A stretch of 64,000 nucleotides of DNA from Flavobacterium sp. DG2-3 (lineage in GTDB: Bacteria; Bacteroidota; Bacteroidia; Flavobacteriales; Flavobacteriaceae). The translations under genes were made by a program, and so were the position numbers. Under the pieces are notes generated by a model. That model did no database searches. It was not told the origin of the DNA and saw nothing but the letters and a program-made list of their open reading frames with translations. Within the stretch, counting starts at the first letter, position 1; each line of letters starts with the position of its first letter. Location of the stretch: positions 186,001-250,000 of the forward strand of contig NZ_JAVAMB010000004.1 in the NCBI RefSeq assembly GCF_030730925.1, written 5' to 3'. Shown here in pieces: positions 16,870 to 25,290 of the stretch.

Positions 16870-19185
16870 TTATTCCTTAATCTCAAAACCACCAGTCAAT
16901 CCTTTATCAGAGCTTCCTCCAACCATGATTTTAAAAGTTCCTGGTTCTACTAAATATTTTCCTTCATTATTATAAAAACCAAGTTCTTTATCCGTTAAAG
17001 TAAAAGTTACCGTTTTTGTTTCTCCTTTTTTCAGGTTTACCAATTCAAAACCTTTTAATTCTTTAATTGGGCGAACGATACTTGCGAATTCATCATGAAT
17101 ATACAACTGAACCACTTCTTTTCCGTCATAATTTCCAGAGTTCGTTACCTCAACTGAAACCTCCACTTTTTCTCCTTTCGCGAAAGCCGTTTTATTCAAT
17201 TTTAAGTTTTTATAATCGAATTTAGTGTAGCTCAATCCAAAACCAAACGGAAATAAAGGCGTTTTCTCCACATCCATATAATGCGACCAGAAAACATTTT
17301 TATCGCTGTCAATTGGTCTTCCAGTACTGTATTTGTTATAATAAATTGGCACCTGACCTACATTTCTAGGAAACGACATTGGCAATTTCCCACTCGGATT
17401 ATAATCTCCGTATAAAACCTGCGCCACAGCATTTCCTGTTTGAGTTCCTAAATGCCAAGCCTCTACAATTGCCGGAACATTTTCTGCAGCCCATGGAATA
17501 CTCAACGGACGTCCATTATTTAAAACCAAAACCACATTCGGATTCACTTTATAAATTTCTTCTAACAATTCTTGTTGTAAACCTGGCAAATTTAAATCAG
17601 TACGGCTTCTTCCCTCACCGCTTTGAAAACCATATTCACCTAAAACCATTACGACAACATCAGCATTTTTAGCCGCTGTTTTCGCCGCTTCAAAACCGCT
17701 TTTGTCTGTGGTATTAAAAACAGTTTCAGTTAAGAAAGTTGCTTTTTGTTTTAATAAATCAGCGCCTTTTTCAAAAGTTAATTGATTGTCTTTGTATTGT
17801 TGCATTCCCTCTAAAACCGAAACCGCAGTATCATCAGAAGCCGCAATTCTCCAACTTCCCAACGGACTGTTTTTATCATTTGCCAAAGCTCCAATCAAAG
17901 CGATTTTCTGTCCAGATTTTTTTAGCGGAAGCAAATTCTCATTCCTCCCCGACGGACAAGCATTCTTTAAAAGAACGATTGATTTTTTCGCCATATCCAA
18001 AACGCCTTCATTATTGGCTTTACTTCCAACAACTTCTTTTTCACGTTTTTCATCACAATATCTGTACGGATCATCAAATAATCCTAATTCAAATTTCACA
18101 CGAAGAATTCTTCGAACGGCATCATCAACCAAAGCTTCTTTTACTTTTCCAGATTTTACCAAATCAACCAGTTTGGCAACATATAAATAGGATTCCATAT
18201 CCATATCAGAACCCGCGATTACGGCTTTGGCTGTGGCGTCGGCTTCGTCTTTGGCATAACCGTGAGCGATCATTTCACGAATCGAAGCATAATCCGAAAT
18301 CACGAATCCGTCAAACTTCCATTTTCCTTTTAAAATATCTCTTTGCAGGAAAGCATTTCCTGTTGCAGGAATTCCATTCAAAGTATTAAACGAATTCATA
18401 AACGTACGAACACCCGCTTCTACAGTCGCTTCAAAAGGAGGCAAAACTGAATTATATAATTTAGAATTACTGATATCTACAATATTATACTCCAATCCCG
18501 CTTCAACATAACCGTAAGCAGCAAAATGTTTCGCGCAGGCTGCAATCGTATTTACTTTTGCTAAATCAGAAAGTGTTTCTCCCTGAAAACCTTTTATACG
18601 TGCATAACCTACTTTACTTCCCAAGTATGGATCTTCACCCGCACCTTCCATCACACGGCCCCAACGCGCATCATTGGCAACGTCAACATTTGGTCCAAAA
18701 GTCCAATTGATTCCAGATGCCGAAGCTTCATCTGCCGCAATTGCCGCCGATTTTTTAATCGCCTCTAAATCCCAACTTGCTGCTTCTGCCAACGGAATCG
18801 GACTTAACGTTTTATAGCCATGTATTACATCAAAACCAATAATTAGCGGAATTCCCAATCGGGTTTCTTCAACCGCAATTTTCTGTACCGCACGAACTTC
18901 TTTCACGCCACGAACCGTCAGCATCGAACCCACTAATCCTTTTCTTAAATGTTCGTATTTTAATTCGGCTGTTCCGCCTTTTGGAGCCGGCCCAGTAACA
19001 TCCCAAAAACCGTTGTACTGATTCATTTGCCCAACTTTTTCCTCCAAAGTCATCAAAGGCAAAAGCAAATCGATACGCTGTTCAATAGTTTTATTTTTAT
19101 CCAAATACGGTTTCTTCTGTGCATTCATATTTCCAACAGTAAACAGGGACAAAACCCCGATAATAATTATTTTTTTATTTTTCAT
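16870..19185 (-). CDS. GH3 beta-glycosidase (BglX-like)
   Basis: 771 residues, exported (signal about 1-22, ending NMNAQ). GH3 N-terminal barrel with PLIIGFDVIHGYKT, GINWTFGPNVDVANDARWGR, ACAKHFAAYG and GFVISDYAS (nucleophile Asp298). It is followed by the alpha/beta sandwich with GEGRSRTDLNLPGLQ and VLNNGRPLSIPW, and a C-terminal fibronectin-III-like domain (about 680-765). Length and order match periplasmic beta-glucosidases of the BglX type. Here it probably releases glucose, or possibly mannose, from glucomannan oligosaccharides. It is third in a minus-strand run after the two esterases (183-bp gap), next to the nested repeat element. Confidence 0.95.
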   Translation of the reverse strand: MKNKKIIIIGVLSLFTVGNMNAQKKPYLDKNKTIEQRIDLLLPLMTLEEKVGQMNQYNGFWDVTGPAPKGGTAELKYEHLRKGLVGSMLTVRGVKEVRAVQKIAVEETRLGIPLIIGFDVIHGYKTLSPIPLAEAASWDLEAIKKSAAIAADEASASGINWTFGPNVDVANDARWGRVMEGAGEDPYLGSKVGYARIKGFQGETLSDLAKVNTIAACAKHFAAYGYVEAGLEYNIVDISNSKLYNSVLPPFEATVEAGVRTFMNSFNTLNGIPATGNAFLQRDILKGKWKFDGFVISDYASIREMIAHGYAKDEADATAKAVIAGSDMDMESYLYVAKLVDLVKSGKVKEALVDDAVRRILRVKFELGLFDDPYRYCDEKREKEVVGSKANNEGVLDMAKKSIVLLKNACPSGRNENLLPLKKSGQKIALIGALANDKNSPLGSWRIAASDDTAVSVLEGMQQYKDNQLTFEKGADLLKQKATFLTETVFNTTDKSGFEAAKTAAKNADVVVMVLGEYGFQSGEGRSRTDLNLPGLQQELLEEIYKVNPNVVLVLNNGRPLSIPWAAENVPAIVEAWHLGTQTGNAVAQVLYGDYNPSGKLPMSFPRNVGQVPIYYNKYSTGRPIDSDKNVFWSHYMDVEKTPLFPFGFGLSYTKFDYKNLKLNKTAFAKGEKVEVSVEVTNSGNYDGKEVVQLYIHDEFASIVRPIKELKGFELVNLKKGETKTVTFTLTDKELGFYNNEGKYLVEPGTFKIMVGGSSDKGLTGGFEIKE

Positions 19186-19209
19186 ATTGTGGTTTAGTTA
19201 GTTTTTTTT

Positions 19210-19320
19210 TAAGCTTCTAAGGTACTGAGATACTAAGGTTCTAAGTTTTTTTTGCTTTTGCCACAAAGACGCTAAGGCACAAAGGTTTTTTCTTTGCGAC
19301 TTGGTGTCTTTGCGAGATTA
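19210..19320. repeat. CTAAG-type tract plus imperfect inverted repeat
   Basis: Bases 19210-19244 are an irregular run of TTCTAAGGTACTGAGATACTAAGG units. After it, 19256-19285 (TTTTGCCACAAAGACGCTAAGG...) and 19290-19320 (complement of TTAATCTCGCAAAGACACC...) form an imperfect inverted repeat related to the middle arms of the 16535 element. Next to it, 19333-19358 carries CTTCGACTTCGCTCAGCCTG, of a type common between Bacteroidota genes. The gap separates GH3 from the upstream esterase. Confidence 0.6.
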
Positions 19321-19368
19321 AATCATACATCGCGGGCTTCGACTTCGCTCAGCCTGACAATCTAAAAT

Positions 19369-20751
19369 CTAATCTTCACTCGTAAAACAAGAAGCAGGCA
19401 AATTCGCTTTATTAAACAAATCTGATTGCGTTGTATTTCCCCATGCAAACCTCACTTTTGCAGGATTAACTACTTTCTTACTTGTCAAAATCACCTGATT
19501 ATTTTGTATGGAAGCTTCTGCTGGATAGAAAATTCCATCTGCTCCTGCGACTTCAAATTGATTCGATTTTTTGTTTTTAAAATAAAGTCCGTCAGCATAA
19601 TCAAAAGAAACAATTGCTTTGTTTTTTTCGGTTTTAATGTCTTTAAAAAGCGGTCCATTTACCAAATTAGAATTGGTTTTATACGTCTCCGCTAAAGCCA
19701 AATTTGCCAAACGAATTCCAACCGATTTTTTATTTTTTGGATGAATATCAATCGTATCTGAAATGTCTGAAGTTAAAACCATTCCAACATTATTCACTTC
19801 TTTTAATAATTTTCGTTGCGAATTTCTAACCGTGACATTCGAGAAATTATTACTTCCCGTTTTAAACGGCGCTATCTGAACATAATAAAAAGGAAACTCG
19901 TCTTTCCATTCTTTTCTCCATGAAGTAATTAACGCTCCCAAAGTTTTATCATAAACCAAAGAACCAACATTCGATTCTCCCTGATACCAAAGCGTTCCTG
20001 CAATTTTAAAACCAACAATTGGCGAAATCATCGCATTATAAGCGCGCCCAGGTTGTCTTGGTCCGTATTCTTGTTCGTTTAATTTTTTAGCATTTTCTAA
20101 TAAAAGCGGATCGTTGTTTACCACTTCTTCAGGCATCCAGATTTCAGCTGGAGTTCCGCCCCAATTCGAAGAAATTAATCCGATTGGAACATTTTTTAAA
20201 TCTTCGCGAAGGCGTTTGGCAAAAAAGTAACCAATCGCACTGAAATACTTCATCGTTTCTGGAGTCGATTCTGTCCAGTTTCCCAATAGATTATTTTGTG
20301 GAGTTGTCGCGGTTAATTTCGGAACCGTAAAAAAACGAATGTTTGGATTCGTGGCGTTTTTCATTTCTTCTTCGCCATCATCAATTCCCCAGCCTGCAGA
20401 CATTTCCATATTCGATTGTCCCGAACAAAGCCAGACTTCACCAATTAAAATGTTTTTTAAAACAACTTCATTATAGCCTTTTATAGAAATTGTAAAGGGC
20501 CCGCCGGCTTCCGGAGTTTTGATTGTCAATTCCCATTTCGCCTGATTATTAGTAACAGTTTTATATTCCTGATTGTTCCAGCTTGAAATCAGTTTAATTT
20601 CTTCTTTAGGATTTCCCCAGCCCCAAATTTTCACTTCGGAGTTGCGCTGTAAAACCATATTATCACCAAAAATATTCGGAAGAGCCACGTTTGCCATCAT
20701 AGTACTGGAAATCAATAGAAAGAAAACAAACTTAAAAATATTATTTTTCAT
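19369..20751 (-). CDS. SASA-family (sialate O-acetylesterase-like) carbohydrate acetylesterase
   Basis: 460 residues, exported (signal about 1-20). An N-terminal beta domain (ALPNIFGDNMVLQRNSEVKIWGW) is followed by an SGNH-type catalytic domain with WLCSGQSNMEM (nucleophile Ser113), GTLWYQGESN (about residue 257) and DIHPKNK (His). These are hallmarks of the SASA fold, now partly classed as CE20. Such enzymes remove acetyl groups from xylan, glucomannan or sialic acid. With mannanases around it, acetyl-mannan is the likely substrate. Its start overlaps the stop of the upstream CE2-like gene by 11 bp, indicating translational coupling. Slightly shorter than many SASA proteins. Confidence 0.9.
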   Translation of the reverse strand: MKNNIFKFVFFLLISSTMMANVALPNIFGDNMVLQRNSEVKIWGWGNPKEEIKLISSWNNQEYKTVTNNQAKWELTIKTPEAGGPFTISIKGYNEVVLKNILIGEVWLCSGQSNMEMSAGWGIDDGEEEMKNATNPNIRFFTVPKLTATTPQNNLLGNWTESTPETMKYFSAIGYFFAKRLREDLKNVPIGLISSNWGGTPAEIWMPEEVVNNDPLLLENAKKLNEQEYGPRQPGRAYNAMISPIVGFKIAGTLWYQGESNVGSLVYDKTLGALITSWRKEWKDEFPFYYVQIAPFKTGSNNFSNVTVRNSQRKLLKEVNNVGMVLTSDISDTIDIHPKNKKSVGIRLANLALAETYKTNSNLVNGPLFKDIKTEKNKAIVSFDYADGLYFKNKKSNQFEVAGADGIFYPAEASIQNNQVILTSKKVVNPAKVRFAWGNTTQSDLFNKANLPASCFTSED

Positions 20752-21841
20752 TTAGTAACTTCTTTAAAAATGGAGCATATTCATCGGCCAAAACTTTATG
20801 ATCTTCAACATCTGGATGTCCAGAACAACCTTTTGGTGTCATCGGTTTAAACTTGAAAATCTGAATTTCTTTGTGCTTTTTATCTTTCGCGAAAGCGGCT
20901 TTTACTTTATTCAGACAATCTTCGAAAACAGCGCCACGTTCACCGCCCACCATCGGACTGTTGGCAATTACGATCTGTACATTTGGATTGTGTTCGTAAA
21001 GCATTTTGATGAAATTAATGTAATTCGAAACATACTTTTCAGCATTAAAAGGCAGACGTTCTTTCTTTCCATCTCCGCCAGAAAAATCATTCGTGCCTAA
21101 CGCAATACTTATAATATCAGGTTGAAAAGCAAAATCATATTTTGGCTTAGAACCATCTTTCGTTAAATACAAATTCTGATAAACATCAGGCATTATGGCC
21201 TCGTCCTTATTTTCGTCATTCCAATTCCGGTACATTCCGATTCCAGAAACACAACTCATTAAATAATCAACTCCAATTTCTCTCGCGATTCTTGGTCCGT
21301 ATGCATAATAACCGTTATGGTGATCCATATATTCGCCTTTATCGCAAGGCACATCAGACGGATCACTCGCAGCACCACATGTAATAGAATCACCAATAAA
21401 TTCGATTTTCTTTCTCTTTTTAAATGAAATCGAAGTCAGTTTTGCTGTAGTTCCAGCAAATAAAATATTACCGCTTTGTGCTTCGGTATTTTTATAGATT
21501 TCTAAATGATGTTCTTTTTTGTTTGAAGTTATTTTGATTGGAAAAGACTGAACAGCACCTTTCTCAATTTTAATCTTTCCTATATATTTCCCATCTAAAA
21601 CCAACTGAACATAATTATGATGCTCATAAGAATCAACACTTTGAAGAGAAATCGAACATTCTTTTCCCGTAAAATTGAATGAAACCGAAGCCGCAGTTCC
21701 GATTAAAATGACTTGATCATTCTGCAATTTTTCGATTCTTCCTTCGTATAAGAAAGTTTTGCTGGCATTTTGAGTTTGTGATGTCGAAAGGACCGAAATC
21801 AGCAAAAACAAAATTAAAAGTGCTCTTTTTTTGAGAAACAT
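20741..21841 (-). CDS. CE2-like SGNH acetylesterase
   Basis: 366 residues with signal peptide (about 1-22). An N-terminal jelly-roll (about 28-140) leads into an SGNH hydrolase domain with EFIGDSITCGAA (nucleophile Ser152), SIALGTNDFSGG and a C-terminal GCSGHPDVEDH block (338-348) carrying the catalytic His. This two-domain order and size are those of CE2 acetylesterases such as the Clostridium thermocellum and Cellvibrio enzymes, which deacetylate gluco- and galactomannan. First gene of the minus-strand esterase pair, with a TATATTTG -7 box 31 bp upstream. Together the pair would strip acetyl groups that block the mannanases. Confidence 0.9.
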   Translation of the reverse strand: MFLKKRALLILFLLISVLSTSQTQNASKTFLYEGRIEKLQNDQVILIGTAASVSFNFTGKECSISLQSVDSYEHHNYVQLVLDGKYIGKIKIEKGAVQSFPIKITSNKKEHHLEIYKNTEAQSGNILFAGTTAKLTSISFKKRKKIEFIGDSITCGAASDPSDVPCDKGEYMDHHNGYYAYGPRIAREIGVDYLMSCVSGIGMYRNWNDENKDEAIMPDVYQNLYLTKDGSKPKYDFAFQPDIISIALGTNDFSGGDGKKERLPFNAEKYVSNYINFIKMLYEHNPNVQIVIANSPMVGGERGAVFEDCLNKVKAAFAKDKKHKEIQIFKFKPMTPKGCSGHPDVEDHKVLADEYAPFLKKLLNEK

Positions 21842-21872
21842 AATTTATTTGTTAAAATATAAATACGATTCA

Positions 21873-21880
21873 CAAATATA
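21873..21880 (-). promoter_or_regulatory. -7 promoter box for the esterase pair
   Basis: TATATTTG on the minus strand (consensus TAnnTTTG) about 31 bp upstream of the CE2-like start codon. No TTG at the -33 position was found, so only half the promoter is recognised. Confidence 0.4.
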
Positions 21881-22057
21881 TTGGAAAGAGAATATCTAGA
21901 AAGATACTAAAATGTCAAAAAGCAATAAAAAAACACCACATAAACACATCATTTGGAAACAAACTTGGCTTATTTGTATTTTTTAGGGTGTTTTTGTTCT
22001 TTTTAAAGTAAAATAACAGTCTATATTTAGCGTTAAAATTGATATAAAACTAAAAAA

Positions 22058-22567
22058 ATGAGATCGCGCGTATTATTATTTTTAATTTCTGCTATTTTGC
22101 TTTCTTCTTTTACCTTAAAAAAGAACGAAGCTCAAATAGCCGTTTCAAACACTAAAATTCAAAGTAAAATCAATCGCGATTCTATCATTGTTTACGCTAA
22201 AAAATATTTGGGCACACCTTACGTATATGCGAGCAGTAATCCGCAAAAAGGTTTTGACTGTTCGGGATTTGTAAGTTATGTTTTTAAAAATTTTGGATTA
22301 ACGCTTCCGCGAAGTTCTGGCGCTTATAAAAATTTAGGAAAAACGGTAAAACCTGAAGACTTTAAAGTCGGTGATATTTTAGTTTTTTATGGTTATAAAG
22401 ACAGAACCATTATCGGGCATCTCGGTATAATCTGCGAAGCCAACGGAATGCAGTCAAAATTTATTCACGCTTCTTCTGGAAAAGCGCAACAAGTTACAAT
22501 TACAGCGCTCGATACAGAACATTATACCAAACGCTTTTATAAGTGTATTGATGTTTTAGGTGAATAG
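22058..22567 (+). CDS. NlpC/P60 cysteine peptidase (cell-wall hydrolase)
   Basis: 169 residues with an N-terminal signal (about 1-20). Single NlpC/P60 domain: KKYLGTPYVYASSNPQKGFDCSGFVSYVF with catalytic Cys68, RTIIGHLGI with His121, and FIHASSG with His137. No SH3 or LysM targeting domain is present. Family members cut D-gamma-glutamyl-meso-diaminopimelate links in peptidoglycan stems. It is convergent with the L,D-transpeptidase gene downstream, across a palindromic element, and is not part of the mannan locus. Confidence 0.93.
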   Translation: MRSRVLLFLISAILLSSFTLKKNEAQIAVSNTKIQSKINRDSIIVYAKKYLGTPYVYASSNPQKGFDCSGFVSYVFKNFGLTLPRSSGAYKNLGKTVKPEDFKVGDILVFYGYKDRTIIGHLGIICEANGMQSKFIHASSGKAQQVTITALDTEHYTKRFYKCIDVLGE

Positions 22568-22569
22568 CT

Positions 22570-22785
22570 TTTTTTTTCGCCACGAATTACACGAATTGCA
22601 CTAATTATTTCTTTTATTCTTTTGCCGCAAATTACACAAATTTTCGCAAATTTTATTTCGCTACGATTAAATATGCCACAGATTAAAGGATTAAAAAAGA
22701 TTAATCTGTGGAAATCTTTTTATCCCGATAGCTATCGGGAGTGGCAAAAAAAGAAATTTGCGAAAATTTGTGTAATTTGTGGTTT
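22570..22785. repeat. Nested inverted-repeat element between NlpC and L,D-transpeptidase genes
   Basis: Outer arms of 29 nt (22625-22653 and 22754-22782, 28 of 29 matching; core TTACACAAATTTTCGCAAAT). Inside is a hairpin CCACAGATTAA (22676-22686) / TTAATCTGTGG (22701-22711) and a palindrome CCCGATAGCTATCGGG (22724-22739). A further single arm, CGCCACGAATTACACGAATT, lies at 22579-22598. The element joins two convergent genes and fills the gap. Confidence 0.85.
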
Positions 22786-22791
22786 AAAAAA

Positions 22792-24372
22792 CTACTCTTC
22801 AGTCAATAATTTTATCAAACTTTCGTCTCGGCTGTAAATATCTTTGTAGAAATTTAAATTTCCTTCTCGATCCACCCAAGCGGTAAAATAGCCGATATAA
22901 ACGGGTACTTTTTTCTTAAGCGTATACCAGTTTTCTTTTCCGGCGTGCATAGCTTTATCTATTCTTGCAGGATTCCAAGCTGGGTCTGGTTTTAATAATT
23001 CGATAGCCAATTCTCTTGGTTTTGCAACACGCACGCAGCCGTGGCTAAACGCGCGACTTTCTCTTTCGAATAAACTTTTTGATGGCGTATCATGTAAATA
23101 AATATTACTTGAATTCGGAAATAAAAATTTTACCAAGCCTAAAGAATTGTTTTTTCCAGGCAATTGACGAACGGCACCATTATTCCACTCCAGATTTTTC
23201 TTTGCTAAATAATTTTTATCCCTAGCCATTCCAGGTTTAATTTCGCTTTTGATAATACTCGGTGGCACATTCCAATACGGACTGAATACAATATTATTCA
23301 TCATTCCGCTGAAAACAACGGTTTTTGTCATCGCCCTTCCAACCACAACTGCTGAAGTAAAAGCAATTTTTCCGTCTTCAATTAAGTACAATTTAAACTC
23401 TGGAATATTAACTTCAATATATTTCTGCCCTTTTTCCAATTCAGGATCAATCCAACGGCAGCGCTCCATATTGACAATAATGGTTTTAATACGCTCAGAA
23501 ACTGGAATATTTAAATCGTTAATATGCTCTTTTAAAATGATATTTTTTGGCGCATAGCCATGACGGATTTCGTAATTCTTAATCGCTTTTATCAAAGTCG
23601 TGTCGCAAATCGCACTTTTAGTATCTTCTTTAATGTCTTTGGTTACAAAAAGCCTTTCTCTAATTTGTGCAACTGTGCTTGAAGAATCGCCAACTTTTAA
23701 GCTTTTATAATCTTCTCCGATTTCAATAGTTTTCCAACCTCCATTTTTCTCAATTTCTCGATATTCTTTCAGTGCATCACGAAGTTTGTAATACTGGCTG
23801 AACATCTTTCTTTTCTTATCGTCGAGAATGGTCGATTTTTTAAAAATAGAATCAGAAAGCACTTGGTAGTTGAACTTTTTTCGCGGTAAAAGCCATTCTA
23901 ACGAAATACTAGTTTTTTCGTCAAAACCTGCATACACTTTTTCGGCGTAGAAATAATACAAATTAGAAAGCAGTAAATCTGTATCTTCTTTGGAAAGTTT
24001 TTTAGCTGGATTATTTTCAAAAACAGAGTTTAGCTGTTCATTGTACGGATAATTGGTTTTTAATCCTTCCTCACCCAAATTTTTATATTGATTGAATAAT
24101 GTATTGGCAAATTCGACAATTCCTTTATTGTCCTGCCACAATTGAGTCGATTTATTTTTTTGATATAAAGAAGTTACATCACCTTTAAATTTATCCAATT
24201 TCGGATAATTTTCATAGAATTTTGCAATGCGAACGCTGTCGATTGTAAGTTTTAATTCTGGAATTTTTTCAACTGTTTTTATTGAATTTTCTTCTTTTTT
24301 ATCTGCTTTAGAATTACACGAAAAAAAAGCAAAAAACACAATTGCAATAAGAGGCGAATACCAAATTTTCAT
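22792..24372 (-). CDS. L,D-transpeptidase (YcbB/LdtD-like)
   Basis: 526 residues with a lipoprotein-type signal (AFFSC, Cys19). A long N-terminal helical region is followed by a peptidoglycan-binding-like segment (about 220-285) and a YkuD catalytic domain (about 315-480). The motif SHGCVRV holds His444 and nucleophile Cys446. Large enzymes of this type make 3-3 cross-links or attach partners to peptidoglycan using tetrapeptide donors. Conserved WNVPPSI and IYLHDTP blocks support the YcbB-type group. Monocistronic by context, convergent with NlpC/P60. Confidence 0.94.
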   Translation of the reverse strand: MKIWYSPLIAIVFFAFFSCNSKADKKEENSIKTVEKIPELKLTIDSVRIAKFYENYPKLDKFKGDVTSLYQKNKSTQLWQDNKGIVEFANTLFNQYKNLGEEGLKTNYPYNEQLNSVFENNPAKKLSKEDTDLLLSNLYYFYAEKVYAGFDEKTSISLEWLLPRKKFNYQVLSDSIFKKSTILDDKKRKMFSQYYKLRDALKEYREIEKNGGWKTIEIGEDYKSLKVGDSSSTVAQIRERLFVTKDIKEDTKSAICDTTLIKAIKNYEIRHGYAPKNIILKEHINDLNIPVSERIKTIIVNMERCRWIDPELEKGQKYIEVNIPEFKLYLIEDGKIAFTSAVVVGRAMTKTVVFSGMMNNIVFSPYWNVPPSIIKSEIKPGMARDKNYLAKKNLEWNNGAVRQLPGKNNSLGLVKFLFPNSSNIYLHDTPSKSLFERESRAFSHGCVRVAKPRELAIELLKPDPAWNPARIDKAMHAGKENWYTLKKKVPVYIGYFTAWVDREGNLNFYKDIYSRDESLIKLLTEE

Positions 24373-24709
24373 AGCTTATAATTTTCATTAAAAGTAAAAA
24401 ATTTTCTATTAAATCAAAATTTCGAAGTTAAACTTAACAATTGTATTTAGAGGAAATATATTTTATTTCTGGCTGGTTGTTTTTTAACCGCAAAGAGCGC
24501 AAGGTTTTTTATAGAAAAAATACTCTTCATACATATTTTAAGTTCGCAAAGCTTATCTGTCAAAGCTTTGCGAACTTAATCGTAAGTGTAATTTCACATT
24601 AAAAATCCTTGCGTTCTTTGCGGTAAAAATTTAGACAAAGCAAAAAATAAAAAGCTCCAAACAATTTTCATGTCTGGAGCTTTTGCCATATAACCAACCT
24701 ATTAAAATC
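24373..24709. repeat. Intergenic region with a two-level inverted repeat and a terminator
   Basis: Outer arms ACCGCAAAGAGCGCAAGG (24487-24504) and its complement with one mismatch (24607-24624). Nested inside is a perfect 17-bp hairpin, TTAAGTTCGCAAAGCTT (24538-24554) with 24563-24579. A separate hairpin AAAGCTCCA (24650-24658) / TGGAGCTTTT (24673-24682) next to the DUF1573 stop looks like its rho-independent terminator. No gene is present in the 337 bp. Confidence 0.8.
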
Positions 24710-25126
24710 TTAGATAACCGTACCTTTTAAAGTAAGTACTTTTGGAGTTGTTTCTGCACTAGTTGTTACAGTAACCGTTTTTGTAAAAGCACCTTTGTTT
24801 GCAGCGTTGTAAGTTGCAGTAACTTTTGCAGATTTACCTGGCTGAATTGGTTCTTTTGTATAATCTGTAGCTGTACATCCGCAAGATCCTTGCACGTTTT
24901 TAATTACTACAGCTGTTTTTCCTGTATTTTTAAATTCGTAAACAATTGCTTTTGGAGTTCCTTGTGGAATTTGTCCAACGTCAATTGTTTCTGCTTTCCA
25001 AACAATTGTAGATCCAGCCTCTGCAGCAATTTCAGTTTCTGAAACTAAAGATTGTACTGGAGCAATTGCTGAAAAAGACATTAGGCCTAATGCCAAAGCT
25101 AACATCGAAATTTTGATCATTTTCAT
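24710..25126 (-). CDS. Secreted DUF1573 protein
   Basis: 138 residues with a signal peptide (about 1-24). The mature part is one Ig-like DUF1573 domain: DVGQIPQGTPKAIVYEFKNTG, then the hallmark QGSCGCTATDYTKEPIQPGKS and the ASH-like ending TVTVTTSAETTPKVLTLKGT. Function is unknown; the family is common and often highly expressed in Bacteroidota. The Cys-Gly-Cys pair is typical. A TACCTTTG -7 box lies 43 bp upstream. The upstream divergent gene is a sensor kinase. Confidence 0.93.
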   Translation of the reverse strand: MKMIKISMLALALGLMSFSAIAPVQSLVSETEIAAEAGSTIVWKAETIDVGQIPQGTPKAIVYEFKNTGKTAVVIKNVQGSCGCTATDYTKEPIQPGKSAKVTATYNAANKGAFTKTVTVTTSAETTPKVLTLKGTVI

Positions 25127-25168
25127 AACTGATATATTTAAAATGGTTTTTAGTTCAACTTGATATTA

Positions 25169-25176
25169 CAAAGGTA
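25169..25176 (-). promoter_or_regulatory. -7 promoter box for the DUF1573 gene
   Basis: TACCTTTG on the minus strand matches TAnnTTTG exactly, 43 bp before the start codon. No TTG was found at the expected -33 spacing. Confidence 0.45.
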
Positions 25177-25290
25177 ATTCAGACAAATTCAAATCGCTGT
25201 TAACTGGTTTCAAACGTTTGTTAATGACTTGTTAATCGCTTATTTTCAGGCTAAAATTCATTAATATTACACTCTCAAAATTTCCTATTC

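Noticed and set aside
16667..16975. Plus-strand 102-codon reading frame across the nested repeat and the end of GH3
   Set aside because: It is made of the inverted-repeat arms and antisense to GH3, without a recognisable domain.
17739..18389. 216-codon plus-strand frame inside GH3
   Set aside because: Antisense shadow of a clearly coding GH3; composition unlike a real protein (rich in His, Leu, Gln, Pro) and no start context.
21927..21995. AAAACACC...GGTGTTTT pair between the esterase and NlpC genes
   Set aside because: Short arms 50 bp apart in AT-rich DNA; too weak to call an element or terminator.
22622..22837. Plus-strand 71-codon reading frame between NlpC/P60 and the transpeptidase
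   Set aside because: It consists of the palindromic arms and runs into the antisense of the transpeptidase gene.
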